Shown piece after piece: positions 45,507 to 55,023 of a stretch of DNA of 64,000 bases. The first letter of the stretch is position 1; each line of letters opens with the position of its first letter. This DNA is from DAIOEK01 sp963828285. GTDB lineage: Bacteria; Chloroflexota; Anaerolineae; Anaerolineales; Anaerolineaceae. Under the pieces are notes generated by a model. The model had not been told where the DNA came from and did not search any database. It saw only the letters and a program-made list of their open reading frames with translations. The stretch is taken from NCBI GenBank assembly GCA_963828285.1, contig CAWHEB010000002.1, forward strand, positions 744,001 to 808,000. The letters run 5' to 3'. A program made the translations under genes and the position numbers.

Positions 45507-45956
45507 ATGTTAAAGAAAGGCTCAATCATTCTCACCGTCTGGTGCGCCATAAATTTTATACTAGCCCTCATGATCCTGTGCTATGTCATCGTTCTGAAGA
45601 AGAACTCGCCAATTTTGCAGGTGGCTTCTTTCACCGAAGCAGAAATTGCAGCCCTCAGCACCAAAGCCATGGCGGCGCTGAATAGTTTTACCATCCTGTA
45701 CAACTCCTGCTCGCTGATGATCTCAGTGCTGACCTGGCCGTTGATCCGCAAAAATCTGGCCGCCGGTGAAAAATGGGCTTTCTGGTTGCTGGTTGGGGTC
45801 ATCGCGTTCATCGAAGTCATGGCTTTTCTCGCCTCTTCATACATCGGGAATGGTCGCTGGCAGGTGAATGTTGTTCAAACTGTTCTATACCTTACAGGAA
45901 TTAGCCTGTCGGGAATTTCCATCTTCAAAGGAGTAAAAAATGAATTCAATCACTAA
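45507..45956 (+). CDS. Four-helix membrane protein, unknown
   Basis: A 149-residue protein with four hydrophobic helices (SIILTVWCAINFILALMILC, LYNSCSLMISVLTWPLI, AFWLLVGVIAFIEVMAFLA and VVQTVLYLTGISLSGISIF). It is not confidently assigned to a family. It overlaps the next DUF4386 gene by 17 bases, which implies translational coupling. AGGAG precedes the ATG. Confidence 0.8.
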   Translation: MLKKGSIILTVWCAINFILALMILCYVIVLKKNSPILQVASFTEAEIAALSTKAMAALNSFTILYNSCSLMISVLTWPLIRKNLAAGEKWAFWLLVGVIAFIEVMAFLASSYIGNGRWQVNVVQTVLYLTGISLSGISIFKGVKNEFNH

Positions 45957-46626
45957 AATCGCCAGAACCGCCGGCCTGCTTTACCTGCTTTACGTGGTCA
46001 CCTCGGTCGTAGCCAACCTATTCGGGAAATTCGTATTTGTGGAAGCACGGGTCACAATTGATCACATCCTGACCCACGCGACGCAGTTTCGCATCGGTTT
46101 TGTCATCAACCTCTTCTCGGTTGTTTTTTTCCTAATAGCTGCATGGGCTCTCTATGTACTGTTGAAACCGGTGAACAAAGACTTGGCGTTACTCTTCCTG
46201 TTGTTTAACGTTGCCGGTTTTGCGGTCTGGTTATTCAGTTCACTTTGCCTATTCGCCAGCTTGTTAATCTTGAACGGGACAGAAACCATTAATGCCTTCC
46301 ACCCTGATCAACTACAGCCGCTGGCAGTATTTTTCTTCGGTTTATACAAAACCGGGGGCGTTATAGCCCAGGTGCCTTACGGGGTCTGGCTCTTTCCGCT
46401 CGGTTACCTGGTCCTAAAATCCAAGTTTCTTCCAAAGGTACTGGGCATGCTGTTGATCGCTGACGGCATTTGCCAATTCGTTTATGTCTGCCAGCGCTTG
46501 ATCCTCCCCGATCTCGCTTTCATCGCTTATCCCTGCCTGGTGATCAGTTTTATTGCAGAAGTCTCCCTGGCTTTGTGGCTTGCCATCAAGGCTGTGAAAC
46601 CCAGCTTGTCTGTGAATCCGGAATAA
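45940..46626 (+). CDS. DUF4386 membrane protein (copy 3)
   Basis: A 228-residue polytopic protein with the family pattern IARTAGLLYLLYVVTSVVAN, the central ALYVLLKPVNKDLALLFLLF and FPLGYLVLKSKFLPKVLGML. AAGGAG sits 5 bases before the ATG. It is more divergent from copies 1 and 2 than they are from each other. Function unknown. Confidence 0.88.
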   Translation: MNSITKIARTAGLLYLLYVVTSVVANLFGKFVFVEARVTIDHILTHATQFRIGFVINLFSVVFFLIAAWALYVLLKPVNKDLALLFLLFNVAGFAVWLFSSLCLFASLLILNGTETINAFHPDQLQPLAVFFFGLYKTGGVIAQVPYGVWLFPLGYLVLKSKFLPKVLGMLLIADGICQFVYVCQRLILPDLAFIAYPCLVISFIAEVSLALWLAIKAVKPSLSVNPE

Positions 46627-46640
46627 AGAAAAGAGTAAAG

Positions 46641-47115
46641 ATGATAAACAAAAAAGGAATCTTGAAAAGGGTGTTAGTGCTGACTCTGGTGGGAGGTCTG
46701 GTTTTCTGGTTGGCTAACTTCGCGATTTCGCGAACGGCTATCGCTGCGGATTACAGGGCTGCCATGTCAATTTCCTATTACCCGATGCTGCTGGAATCCC
46801 TAATCGGCGGTTTGATTATCGGGTTGTGGGTCAGTTTTCCTCTGCTCAGATTCTATAACAGGATCCCGGGTAATAACCCGATCACTAAAATCAGTCCTCC
46901 TGAGCTCTCTTGTGCTGGTCATCGTAACGATCGTGCTTGGGGGTCCCTCAAGTTTTTACGCGACAAGTAATGTCTTGCGGTACTTCATCATCGGCACGGT
47001 ATTTAACGTGATCCGTATCACCGCCCTGGGCGTCGCAATTGGCTATATGTATACGAGACAGCACAGGGAAGTCAAATCAACCGTAGTTGTAGCCAGCCCT
47101 GCCGGGCTGAAATAA
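46641..47115 (+). pseudogene. Membrane protein, paralogue of the next gene, frameshifted
   Basis: The N-terminal part is MINKKGILKRVLVLTLVGGL, VFWLANFAISRTAI and FPLLRFYNRIPGNNPITKIS. After a one-base shift near 46900 it continues LVIVTIVLGGPSSFYATSNV and ITALGVAIGYMYTRQH to 47115. Four helices. FYNRIPGNNPITKI parallels FFDRIPDKNSIHKA in the next gene, so the two arose by duplication. Function unknown. Confidence 0.75.
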
Positions 47116-47125
47116 GGACACAGCC

Positions 47126-47570
47126 ATGCAAACCAGTGTCACAGGTCAAACTACAGCTCAGGCTTCTCGAGAAATTTTTAAGAAACTGCTTATGTTGGCG
47201 GCAGCGGGAGGCGCGGCATTCTGGATCACTGACTTGGTAATGGCAGTTTCCCCAATTGCCTCAGCCTATAAAGCCGCGTTCTCGATTCTCTTCGCTGCCG
47301 GTAGCCCTGGTTGAAGCGTTGGCTGGCGGACTGGTGATCGCATTTTGCGTCAGTTTTGTCTTGCTTCATTTCTTTGACAGGATTCCCGACAAAAATTCCA
47401 TCCACAAGGCCTTGATCCTTAGCTTTAGTGCAATGGCAATTATCGAAGTCCTTTCGGCGCTTGCAGACCCGGCTCATGCCTCCGTCTACCTCCTGCTCGA
47501 CACAGCAATGAATAGCCCAAGGTTTCTTGCCCTTGGATTGGTGATAGGTTATCTGTTCGACAAGCAATAA
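47126..47570 (+). pseudogene. Membrane protein, paralogue of the previous gene, frameshifted
   Basis: It starts MQTSVTGQTTAQASREIFKK, followed by LLMLAAAGGAAFWITDLVMA. A one-base shift near 47300 leads to ALVEALAGGLVIAFCVSFVL, FFDRIPDKNSIHKALILSFS and FLALGLVIGYLFDKQ. Four predicted helices. It ends 14 bases before the MDR oxidoreductase gene. Function unknown. Confidence 0.75.
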
Positions 47571-47584
47571 TGAAAGGTTTATAG

Positions 47585-48574
47585 ATGAAAGCAATAAACT
47601 GCCCCAGATACGGTTCGCCTGATGTTCTTCAACTCCGGGAAGTGGATAAACCTTCCCCGAAACCGGATGAGGTCCTGATCCAAATTCATGCAGCATCTCT
47701 TAATTCGCGTGATCTTCGCATGCTGCGGGCGAAACCAATTTTTATACGGCTGATGCCTGGTGGTCTTTTCCGGCCTAAAAACAAAATCCTCGGAGCCGAT
47801 GTAGCTGGAAGAGTGGAGGCAATCGGTAGTAAAGTCAAGAATTTCAAGCCAGGTGATGATGTCTTTGGATTCTTGCCAAGTTCAACTGGTAGGGGCACCT
47901 TTGCTGAGTATGTTTGCGCCAGGGAAAATTTCTTCTCCCTGAAACCCTCCAACCTTTCGTTCGAGCAAGCAGCAGCGGTACCATTAGCGGCGATGACTGC
48001 ATTACAGGGATTACGAGACAATGGAAAAATTCAACAAGGGCAACGAGTTTTGATACAAGGTTCGTCAGGTGGTGTTGGAACGTTTGCCGTGCAAATTGCC
48101 AAAAGCTTCGGAGCAGATGTCACCGGGGTGTGCAGTGCGAGGAATCTGGAAATGGTGCGCTTGATTGGAGCAGACCATGTCATCGACTACAGGGAGGAAG
48201 ATTTTACGCAAAACGGGCAACAGTACGACCTGATCCTGGTTGTGAACGGATATCACTCGCTTTCAAATTATCTGAAAGCGTTAAAGCCTGAAGGGACCTT
48301 AGTCATCTCAGGTGGTTCCCTGGTTACACTCTTCCAAGCAGCGCTCAATACGAAAAGATTTTCTAATATCGGAGGAGGTCAAAAACTTGTTGTCGTTTCA
48401 CTAAAATCAAACATGGAGAACCTGATCTTGATTAAAGAACTACTGGAATCTGGAAAAATTAAGCCTGTGATAGATGAATGTTACCCGCTGAATAGAACTC
48501 CTGAAGCCTTCTGGTATTTTGAGAAAGAACATCCCAGAGGGAAAGTAGTAATCAGCGTGATCAAATCTCACTAG
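47585..48574 (+). CDS. MDR oxidoreductase (NAD(P)-dependent, zinc-free)
   Basis: A 329-residue medium-chain oxidoreductase. The N-terminal catalytic domain (MKAINCPRYGSPDVLQLREV) lacks the Cys/His zinc ligands. The NAD(P)-binding loop is LIQGSSGGVGTFAVQIAKSF, followed by GADVTGVCSARNLEMVRLIG. It probably reduces a quinone or activated alkene with NAD(P)H. It is the intact counterpart of the frameshifted gene at 39314 and closes module B. Confidence 0.92.
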   Translation: MKAINCPRYGSPDVLQLREVDKPSPKPDEVLIQIHAASLNSRDLRMLRAKPIFIRLMPGGLFRPKNKILGADVAGRVEAIGSKVKNFKPGDDVFGFLPSSTGRGTFAEYVCARENFFSLKPSNLSFEQAAAVPLAAMTALQGLRDNGKIQQGQRVLIQGSSGGVGTFAVQIAKSFGADVTGVCSARNLEMVRLIGADHVIDYREEDFTQNGQQYDLILVVNGYHSLSNYLKALKPEGTLVISGGSLVTLFQAALNTKRFSNIGGGQKLVVVSLKSNMENLILIKELLESGKIKPVIDECYPLNRTPEAFWYFEKEHPRGKVVISVIKSH

Positions 48575-48640
48575 AAAAAGTTTACCTCAATTAAGATTAA
48601 TTCCATTAAATCTATCTTCAAATTCGAATATATCTAACGA

Positions 48641-48671
48641 AAACCGGAGACATTCAGTCTCCGGTTTTTTT
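48641..48671. terminator. Bidirectional terminator after the MDR gene
   Basis: AAACCGGAGAC (48641-48651) pairs with GTCTCCGGTTT (48657-48667) around a 5-base loop, followed by a T tract. It ends the plus-strand operon. On the minus strand it directly follows the tRNA 3' fragment, as if it were the original terminator of that tRNA. Confidence 0.85.
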
Positions 48672-48673
48672 AT

Positions 48674-48715
48674 AGTAGCGGGGCTAGGATTCGAACCTGG
48701 GACCTCCGGGTTATG
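48674..48715 (-). repeat. 42-bp direct repeat of tRNA-fMet 3' part (candidate attachment site)
   Basis: Forty-one of 42 bases match 55056-55097 in the same orientation, covering the initiator tRNA from the anticodon through the T arm and acceptor to the discriminator base. Identity stops abruptly at the anticodon. The one difference (48699) breaks a T-stem pair, so this copy is not a working tRNA. The arrangement intact tRNA - 6.3 kb - 3' fragment is what site-specific integration at a tRNA leaves behind. Confidence 0.75.
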
Positions 48716-49044
48716 TGTCAGAATCTTAAATCCGTTCTTTTGTACGCTGGCTCTGCAATTCAGCCAACATGACAAGCGTTGGTATTATTGCCCGGCACAC
48801 AGCAGTAGTTGATCACAGTGCATATAAATCCCGTGTAGATGTATTCTTCAAGAGCCATTCATTTCACTTTTGGAAACGAATTTTTGATACTTAGATTATT
48901 ATTTCTGCTTAAATTGGTTCTATCTGGGATGTTCAAGTCTACTTCGATTGCCTGTTTTATATTTATCTTTTAGTAGTTGGAGAAAAAATGAATACAGATT
49001 TGTCTAATCCATAAAGCAGAAAAACTATACATCAGTATTGGTGA
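48716..49044. other. Non-coding stretch inside the putative island end
   Basis: These 330 bases contain no convincing gene. A minus-strand frame next to the tRNA fragment ends AELQSQRTKERI but is bounded by a stop only about 25 codons upstream. No recombinase motif is recognisable. Confidence 0.4.
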
Positions 49045-49766
49045 TCAGGAATCTTGTATTGTTTGGGCGATCATATTAGTTCGAAAAAAATCAATGATTC
49101 GTTTTCTCAAGGCAATAATTCCCAATTTGATTGGGGTAATCCTCAAAACTAGCAGGATAATAACCAATAATCCCATCACTAACGGCCGCACAATATTACC
49201 GCTAAGGGTGCTAAGTGACCCTTTTACCGCCAGGGCATAATGAAGAACAGCTACACCACCGATCACATAAACCAATTTATGTAATCTTGACCAGTTTTTT
49301 CCGAGTCGTTTCATCCAATATTTGAATGAGGTGGCAGCCAGTACCAGGAGCATTAATCCAGCCAGTGTGCCTAATAAGATGAAGGGTTTTTGGAAAGTCA
49401 GAAGAAAAATTTGCCTGAAATCAAAACCGTAGTCAAGTGCCACAAAAGTTGTGAAATGCAAGTGCAAACAAGAAAAAGGTATACAACCCAAAAGTCCGGC
49501 GATGTTTGGAGAGTTTTTTCCAACCTGTGATGGTGATAATCGGTGTTACTGCGAGAGTTATTACAAGCATGTTCAAAGCAGCGCGGCCAAAGAATTGCTC
49601 AATAAATTGGATGGGGTTTACTGTTAGTTGGTGCATGAAAAATTTATAGATCAATTCAGCAATCGGGAACAAACCTATGACGATGAATTCCGATGCGCAG
49701 CCATGGCAGTGATAAGGCGCGGGCAGTGGTTGGGTGGGTGTTAGGAATTACGGCGTTTGTATTCAT
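49045..49766 (-). pseudogene. msrQ: MsrQ-like heme membrane subunit of periplasmic Met-sulfoxide reductase, frameshifted
   Basis: MsrQ carries b-type heme and feeds electrons from the quinone pool or flavin to MsrP. Frames in order: MNTNAVIPNTHPTTARALSL, LFPIAELIYKFFMHQLTVNP, RAALNMLVITLAVTPIITIT and FGLYTFFLFALHF (heme His). After a shift near 49450 come TTFVALDYGFDF and WSRLHKLVYVIGGVAVLHYA. Two one-base shifts are required. The gene starts 8 bases after msrP ends, the usual msrPQ order. Five or six membrane helices. Confidence 0.83.
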
Positions 49767-49773
49767 GGTTTTC

Positions 49774-50714
49774 TCAATAATTCTTTTTTAAATCCATACC
49801 TTCGTAAAGATAAGACACCTGGTCGGCATATCCGTTAAACATCAGTGTTTCACGGCGGCTGAATTCACCAATTCTACGTTCAGAAGCCTGGCTCCATCGT
49901 GGATGATCGACCTGGGGATTCACGTTTGCGTAAAAACCATATTCGTTAGGGGCAATGGTGCTCCACATGGTGGCAGGCTGCTGGTCGGTGAGTTCAATCT
50001 TCACAATAGCCTTGATGGATTTGAAGCCATATTTCCAAGGCACAACCAGACGAATACCGCCTCCGCTTTGGGCAGGGAGTTCACCACCATACAACCCGGT
50101 GGCAAGGAGGGTGAGGTCGTTCATAGCTTCATCAATCCGCAGCCCTTCCTGGTACGGCCAGGGATAGGTGGATTGTTTTTGTCCGGGCATTTCTTCAGGT
50201 TTGATAGATGGTCTCGAAACGCACATATTTGGCATCTGAAGTGGGTTCAACGTCCGCAAGTAATTTTGCCAGGGGAAACCCAATCCAGGGGATCACCATG
50301 CTCCAGGCTTCGACGCAGCGCAGACGATAAATGCGTTCTTCGGGCGGGTATTTCTTGACCAGGTCGTCAACGCTGAATTTTCCGGGTTTATTGACCATGC
50401 CTGAGATTTCAATGTCCCAGGGGGAGGTTTTGAAATCTTTGGCTAGTGTGGCCACACCTTGTTTATCTGTGGTGAATTCATAATAATTGTTGTAATTGGT
50501 AATATCCTCGAAGGTATTTGCGGATATCCCCGGTGGATCGGGGTTTGGGTATCATTGTTGGTCTCTGATGGGGTATTTTTTCCTGATGCAACAGTGCATG
50601 CTGACCAGGGCGACGCTGCCAGCAATGACACCTGCTGCCTTTATAAAATCTCTTCTGGATAAGATAAACCTGTTTAGGGGTAATTTCTGATGAGGGTATT
50701 CTTGGTATTTTCAT
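49774..50714 (-). pseudogene. msrP: MsrP, molybdenum periplasmic methionine sulfoxide reductase, frameshifted
   Basis: MsrP (YedY) reduces methionine sulfoxide in exported proteins. A twin-arginine signal SRRDFIKAAG follows the start MKIPRIPSSEITPK. The molybdenum-ligand Cys is in YRLRCVEAWSMVIPWIGFPL. The C-terminal part has QSGGGIRLVVPWKYGFKSIK and WSTIAPNEYGFYANVNPQVD. One-base shifts occur near 50650, in the segment after the signal, and near 50200. The overall length of about 310 codons is normal. It is followed by msrQ. Confidence 0.87.
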
Positions 50715-50725
50715 AGTTGCTCCCG

Positions 50726-51275
50726 TTAATTTTCTTTCTCATTTAGTAGTGACACGATTGCGTCTTCAGTTTCTTGATATTTGCCTTCACCAATATGAGT
50801 GTATCGGATGTGTCCACGCTTGTCGATCAAATATAGACTAGGCCAATAATGGGTGTCGTAGGCTTTCCAGGTCTCTCCAAGATTATCTTCTGCGACTGCA
50901 TAGGGGATTTTCAGGTCTTTGACGGCTTGTTCAAGATTTGTAAGCACAGATTCGTGGTCAAATTCTGGAAAATGGTTACCAATTATGACCAGCCCTTCTG
51001 ATGAATATTTCTCATGCCAGTCTATCAAGTGAGGGATCACGTTGCGGCAGTTAATGCAGCCAAAAGTCCACATTTCAATGATGACTACTTTGCCTTGCAG
51101 GTCAGCCAGTCTTAGATGGATTGGTCGTATTAATCCAAATTGTGTTGGTCAATTCAGGCGCAATACCAAGATCTGGTAAATCGACTGATGGAGAATTCTC
51201 AACCGTTTTTTTGACTGGACTGCAAGCTGTAAGAAGAAACAAACTGATAAAAATGAGTGAAAAGATTGATCGCAT
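50726..51275 (-). pseudogene. TlpA/thioredoxin-like lipoprotein, one frameshift
   Basis: An exported thiol-disulfide protein. The signal peptide IFSLIFISLFLLTAC ends in a lipobox. After a shift near 51110 the thioredoxin domain reads LRLADLQGKVVIIEMWTFGC, then INCRNVIPHLI (active site CINC) and YDTHYWPSLYLIDKRGHI with the cis-Pro loop. The ATG at 51275 has AGGAG 8 bases upstream. It lies upstream of msrP on the same strand and may pass reductant to oxidised surface proteins. Confidence 0.8.
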
Positions 51276-51351
51276 AACCATATCTCCTTGTTGATATGGT
51301 TATGTTAATCATCAATAATTACGAAATTCTTAATTATTGAGGAACAAAGGA

Positions 51352-52590
51352 TTAACGCTTGGGCAATGAAATTGTGAAAGTGGTTCCCTTAAGACGCTCA
51401 CTCTGAACGGAGATTTCACCTTTATGCGCTTCAACCACCCCTTTGGCGATGGCCAACCCCAACCCTGCACCACCGCTGACACGACTGCGGGATTTATCTC
51501 CCCGGTAGAAACGCTCAAAAACATGGGGAATGTCTTCAGGCAAGATGCCTTCACCAGAATCACTAATAGCAGACAATAATCATTATCTAGCTGATTTTGC
51601 TGTCAGGTTAATTTCACCGTCTGCTTGGGGTGTACCGGATGGCATTACTGACCAAATTATTGAACGCACGTCCCATCCAAAGCACATCCATGGTTATCGG
51701 ATCCACGCCTTCATCGGCTGAACCACATAGTTTCACTCCTTTTTGGGCAGCCAAACCTGAAAAGCTTTCAAGTGTATCAGAAATGAGGTCGCTGATTGAA
51801 GCAGGTTCCAGGTTCAGCGGCATTCCACCAGAATCCAGTTGGGAGATTTGAAAGAGATCATCAACCAGAAAAGAAAGGGTGTCGACGTGTTTCTTGGCTT
51901 GTGATAAGATAGTTTTGGATTTCTTTTGGATCTGTGACCACGCCGTCAGAAAGGGCTTCAATTAGTAAGCGAATAGATGATAGGGGTGTACGTAGGTCAT
52001 GACCAGCCCAGGCGACCAGATCGCGCCGCAGGGTTTCAAGTTCTTTTTGTTTTTGATCGGCTGTTTGTAATTGCTGCGCCATTTTGTTAAATGATTCAGC
52101 AAGAGATGCAATTTCATCTTTTCCAGGAATATCTGCCCTGCGTGGATAAATCTCCATTTTCAACTGAATGAGTGGCAAATTCGAGATGAGAGATCCGGTC
52201 AATTAATGCACTTGTAAAAAAACTACCCAAAGCAACCGCAATTCCGCCGGCAAACAAGAGTAGGACTGTTGCCAATAATAAGGTCATGTTTGCTGGCAAA
52301 CATCAATCGCGCTGTGATCCAAACATTCAGAAAAGTTAAAAGACTGGCAATTACATACGATCCCAGCAGTACCCAACGCAGCGATGGCGCAGATTTCAAC
52401 CAGTTGAACCGATAGGCACCATAACCAATGGCGATGGAGATGACTGCAGTGATGGCCAGAAATTGAGCCATATGCTGAAGATCACCAAGTGTGGGACGCA
52501 TCAAGAAATAGAAAATCACCAGAGAAATCAGTAATACAATTGCGATGGCAGATGGCAAACAAGAAAGTGTCGATTATTTGTTTTTTTCAT
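51352..52590 (-). pseudogene. Membrane sensor histidine kinase, multiple frameshifts
   Basis: Fragments in order: N-terminal membrane helices (IAIVLLISLVIFYFLMRPTL and following), a HAMP-like region (LISNLPLIQLKMEIYPRRAD, GKDEIASLAESFNKMAQQLQ), the phosphoacceptor His in WAGHDLRTPLSSIRLLIEAL, the N box NNLVSNAIRYTP, G1 DSGEGILPED and G2 GGAGLGLAIAKG. About four one-base shifts interrupt it. It begins 1 base past the end of the response-regulator gene (TAATCCATG), so the pair is cotranscribed. The stimulus is unknown; context suggests oxidative or thiol stress. Confidence 0.83.
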
Positions 52591-52593
52591 GGA

Positions 52594-53279
52594 TTAGGGC
52601 TCAAATTTATAACCAACACCCCAAGCTGTCACAAGATGCACCGGAGATGTGGGATCTTTTTCAATTTTTTCGCGCAGACGCCTTATATGAACAGTGACTG
52701 TGCTTGGGTCAATAAAATCGCGTAGTCCCCAAATATTTTCAAGTAGTTGATCGCGTGAAAAAACCTGTCGGGGATGGCTTGCCAAATGATAAAGCAAATC
52801 AAATTCTTTGGCAGTTAAGATAACTTCACTGACCATTAACCGATACTTCTCTGGTTTGTGGATTAATTGTTAGATTACCAATCTGAATAATTCCTTGAGA
52901 TGGCGATTCAGGTTTTGGATTGCGTTCGGCGTAAAACAGCTCTAACACGACTGACCAATTCTTGAGGGCTAAAAGGTTTAACCACATAATCATCCGCGCC
53001 AAGTTCAAGACCTGCAATGCGGTCACTCTCTTCACGTCTTGATGTCAGCAAGATCACAGGTACTTCTGATCGATCGCGAATACTTCGTAATAATGAAAAA
53101 CCATCCATACCAGGCAGCATGACATCCAAAATGACCAGGTCAGGAAGTTTTTCAACAAATGCATCAAAAGCTGTCAGACCATCTGAATAGGTGGTAACTT
53201 CAAAGCCAGCGCGTTTCAAATATAAGCTAACTACTTCGCTGATACTGGGTTCGTCTTCAACAACTACAATTTTTGTCAT
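52594..53279 (-). pseudogene. OmpR-family response regulator, frameshifted
   Basis: The receiver domain is intact: KIVVVEDEPSISEVVSLYLK, phosphoacceptor Asp in LVILDVMLPGMDGF, ILLTSRREESDRIAG, and switch Lys in DDYVVKPFSPQELV. A linker and winged-helix DNA-binding domain follow in other frames: IQIGNLTINPQTREVSVNG, ILTAKEFDLLYHLASHPRQV, VTVHIRRLREKIEKDP and VTAWGVGYKFEP. Two one-base shifts, near 52920 and 52830. An alternative GTG start lies at 53291. Probable control of the adjacent repair genes. Confidence 0.85.
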
Positions 53280-53422
53280 AGTTTTGCTCACTTAGGTAGA
53301 TTGTATACCAAAAATATTACGTAACTCTTAACATCTGTTCATGGAATCGTAATGTTTTCTTCCTTTTTGAATAATAACTTGAATTTATACTGACGTTAGA
53401 AAATACAAAAATGGAGGATCAA

Positions 53423-54089
53423 ATGCAAAAGAAAATTTTATTTTCTGTAATTACTGGATTATTTGTTCTTTCTGCCTGTTCACCAGCAGCGCCCACCGTC
53501 AAGAGTCATGATGGATAAACCCACGGAAGCGATGATGGAAAAACCCACCGATGTGATGATGGAAAAACCCACCGACGCGATGATGGAAAAACCCACCGAT
53601 GGACACGATGGAAACCCGCATCGTGCTGAGATGATGGTGCCTGACTTTTTCCAGGTTTCACTAACCAATGTGAACACAGGTGAGTCTTTCAAGATTTCTG
53701 ACTTTTCAGGGAAAGTTGTTTTGGTTGAAAATCTTGCCATGTGGTGCCCCAATTGTAAGAAGCAACAGGAACAAGTAAAGTTGTTAAACGAAGCTTTGGG
53801 CATGGATTCTGACTTGATCTCTATCGGTTTTGATGTAGACCCAAATGAGAATACCGCTGATCTAAAGAAATACACTGACAGCAACGGCTTTAATTGGGTG
53901 TATGCAGTGCCACCTCAAGAAGTTCTCAATGAGATCAGCAAATTGTATGGTGCTAATTTCTTGAATCCGCCGTCAACACCTATCTTCATCATCGATCGTA
54001 AAGGCGGTGTTCATCCAATGCCATTTGGAGTAAAAAGTGCAGATGATTTGAAGAAATTTATTGATCCATTCTTATCTGAAAGCATGTAA
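53423..54089 (+). pseudogene. Thioredoxin-like lipoprotein with Met-rich repeats, one frameshift
   Basis: The signal peptide MQKKILFSVITGLFVLSAC ends in a lipobox (GGAGG upstream of the ATG). After a shift near 53500 come tandem units of MMEKPTD (about four copies, some MMDKPTE-like) and a His/Asp-containing spacer. The thioredoxin/AhpC-TSA-like domain is ISDFSGKVVLVENLAMWCPN with active site CPNC and NPPSTPIFIIDRKG. Anchored outside the membrane, it probably receives electrons through the neighbouring CcdA. The Met-rich stalk is a plausible MsrP substrate or metal-binding segment. Confidence 0.83.
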
Positions 54090-54158
54090 CTCAATCAGTT
54101 TGATAATGACTGCAAATTATGGTTCATAATCTGCAGTCATTATCTACGAAAGGTATTT

Positions 54159-54830
54159 ATGGATTCAATACTCACTTCAATCAGTTTAGGTTTACTCGCT
54201 AGTGCCAGCCCTTGTATTATTCCGCTTTATCCGGGATATCTGGCTTATTTAAGCGGTGCGGCCGTGGGTGAAAAACGGAAAGGTCGCTATTTTTTAGGTT
54301 TCTTTGTGTTGGCGGGTGTGTTAACCATGATGCTGACACTAGGATTAATTATCGCTTTGCTATCTATTTCAATTGGAAGTGCACTTTCAATCATCATCCC
54401 TATCGCGGATTTACTTTTAATTACTTTGGGAATTCTGCTCCTACTTGACAAAAATCCATTTAAAGCACTGCCTCAGATAAAAATCCCAGCTTTAGAAAAC
54501 CCTTTTATAAATGCATTTGTTTACGGGTTATTGTATGGTCCTATAGCGCTGCCGTGTTCAGGACCGCTGGTGGTGGGGATATTTGCAATTTCATTGACAA
54601 CCGTTGAAGCTATCAACCGCTTAGGTGCGTTTTTATGGTTTGGTATTGGGTTTGGGCTGCCATTACTTGCGTTATCACTAATCTCAGGTGTGCTTCAGCG
54701 GTCTATTACCCGCTGGCTAGCGCAGCACTCAAGGCTGATCAATATCATTGGGGGTGTTCTGTTAGTCGGAATAGGTATTTATGATTTCATACTAAATTTC
54801 CCACTCATCCGATTGATATTGGGATTTTAG
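54159..54830 (+). CDS. ccdA: CcdA-type thiol-disulfide membrane transporter
   Basis: A 223-residue protein with six membrane helices, the minimal DsbD-like electron conduit. The conserved cysteines are in LASASPCIIPLYPGYLAYLS and GPIALPCSGPLVVGIFAISL. It moves reducing equivalents from cytoplasmic thioredoxin to exported thioredoxin-fold proteins such as the lipoprotein encoded 70 bases upstream. Intact, in contrast to most of its neighbours. Confidence 0.95.
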   Translation: MDSILTSISLGLLASASPCIIPLYPGYLAYLSGAAVGEKRKGRYFLGFFVLAGVLTMMLTLGLIIALLSISIGSALSIIIPIADLLLITLGILLLLDKNPFKALPQIKIPALENPFINAFVYGLLYGPIALPCSGPLVVGIFAISLTTVEAINRLGAFLWFGIGFGLPLLALSLISGVLQRSITRWLAQHSRLINIIGGVLLVGIGIYDFILNFPLIRLILGF

Positions 54831-55023
54831 AAAAGAACATCTAGCTCTCAAAAACCTGTCGATATTGATAAGTTTTCAGGTTGTTAACCTACCGAAATCG
54901 ATATATTATTATTTACCCGCAGAAGTGATATCTTTGATCTATCTATGTAAGAGAGTCATGGGTAATCAATAAATAATTGCACTACACAATTAAATAGTTC
55001 AAGAGTTCGGCGCATGTTTAAAC

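Noticed and set aside
48587..48775. A 62-codon open frame on the minus strand between the MDR gene and the island
   Set aside because: It reads through the tRNA 3' fragment and the adjoining terminator stem; the peptide has no coding character.
48716..48800. Possible recombinase C-terminus next to the tRNA fragment (ending AELQSQRTKERI)
   Set aside because: The frame is bounded by a stop only about 25 codons upstream and shows no catalytic motif, so it cannot be called an integrase remnant.
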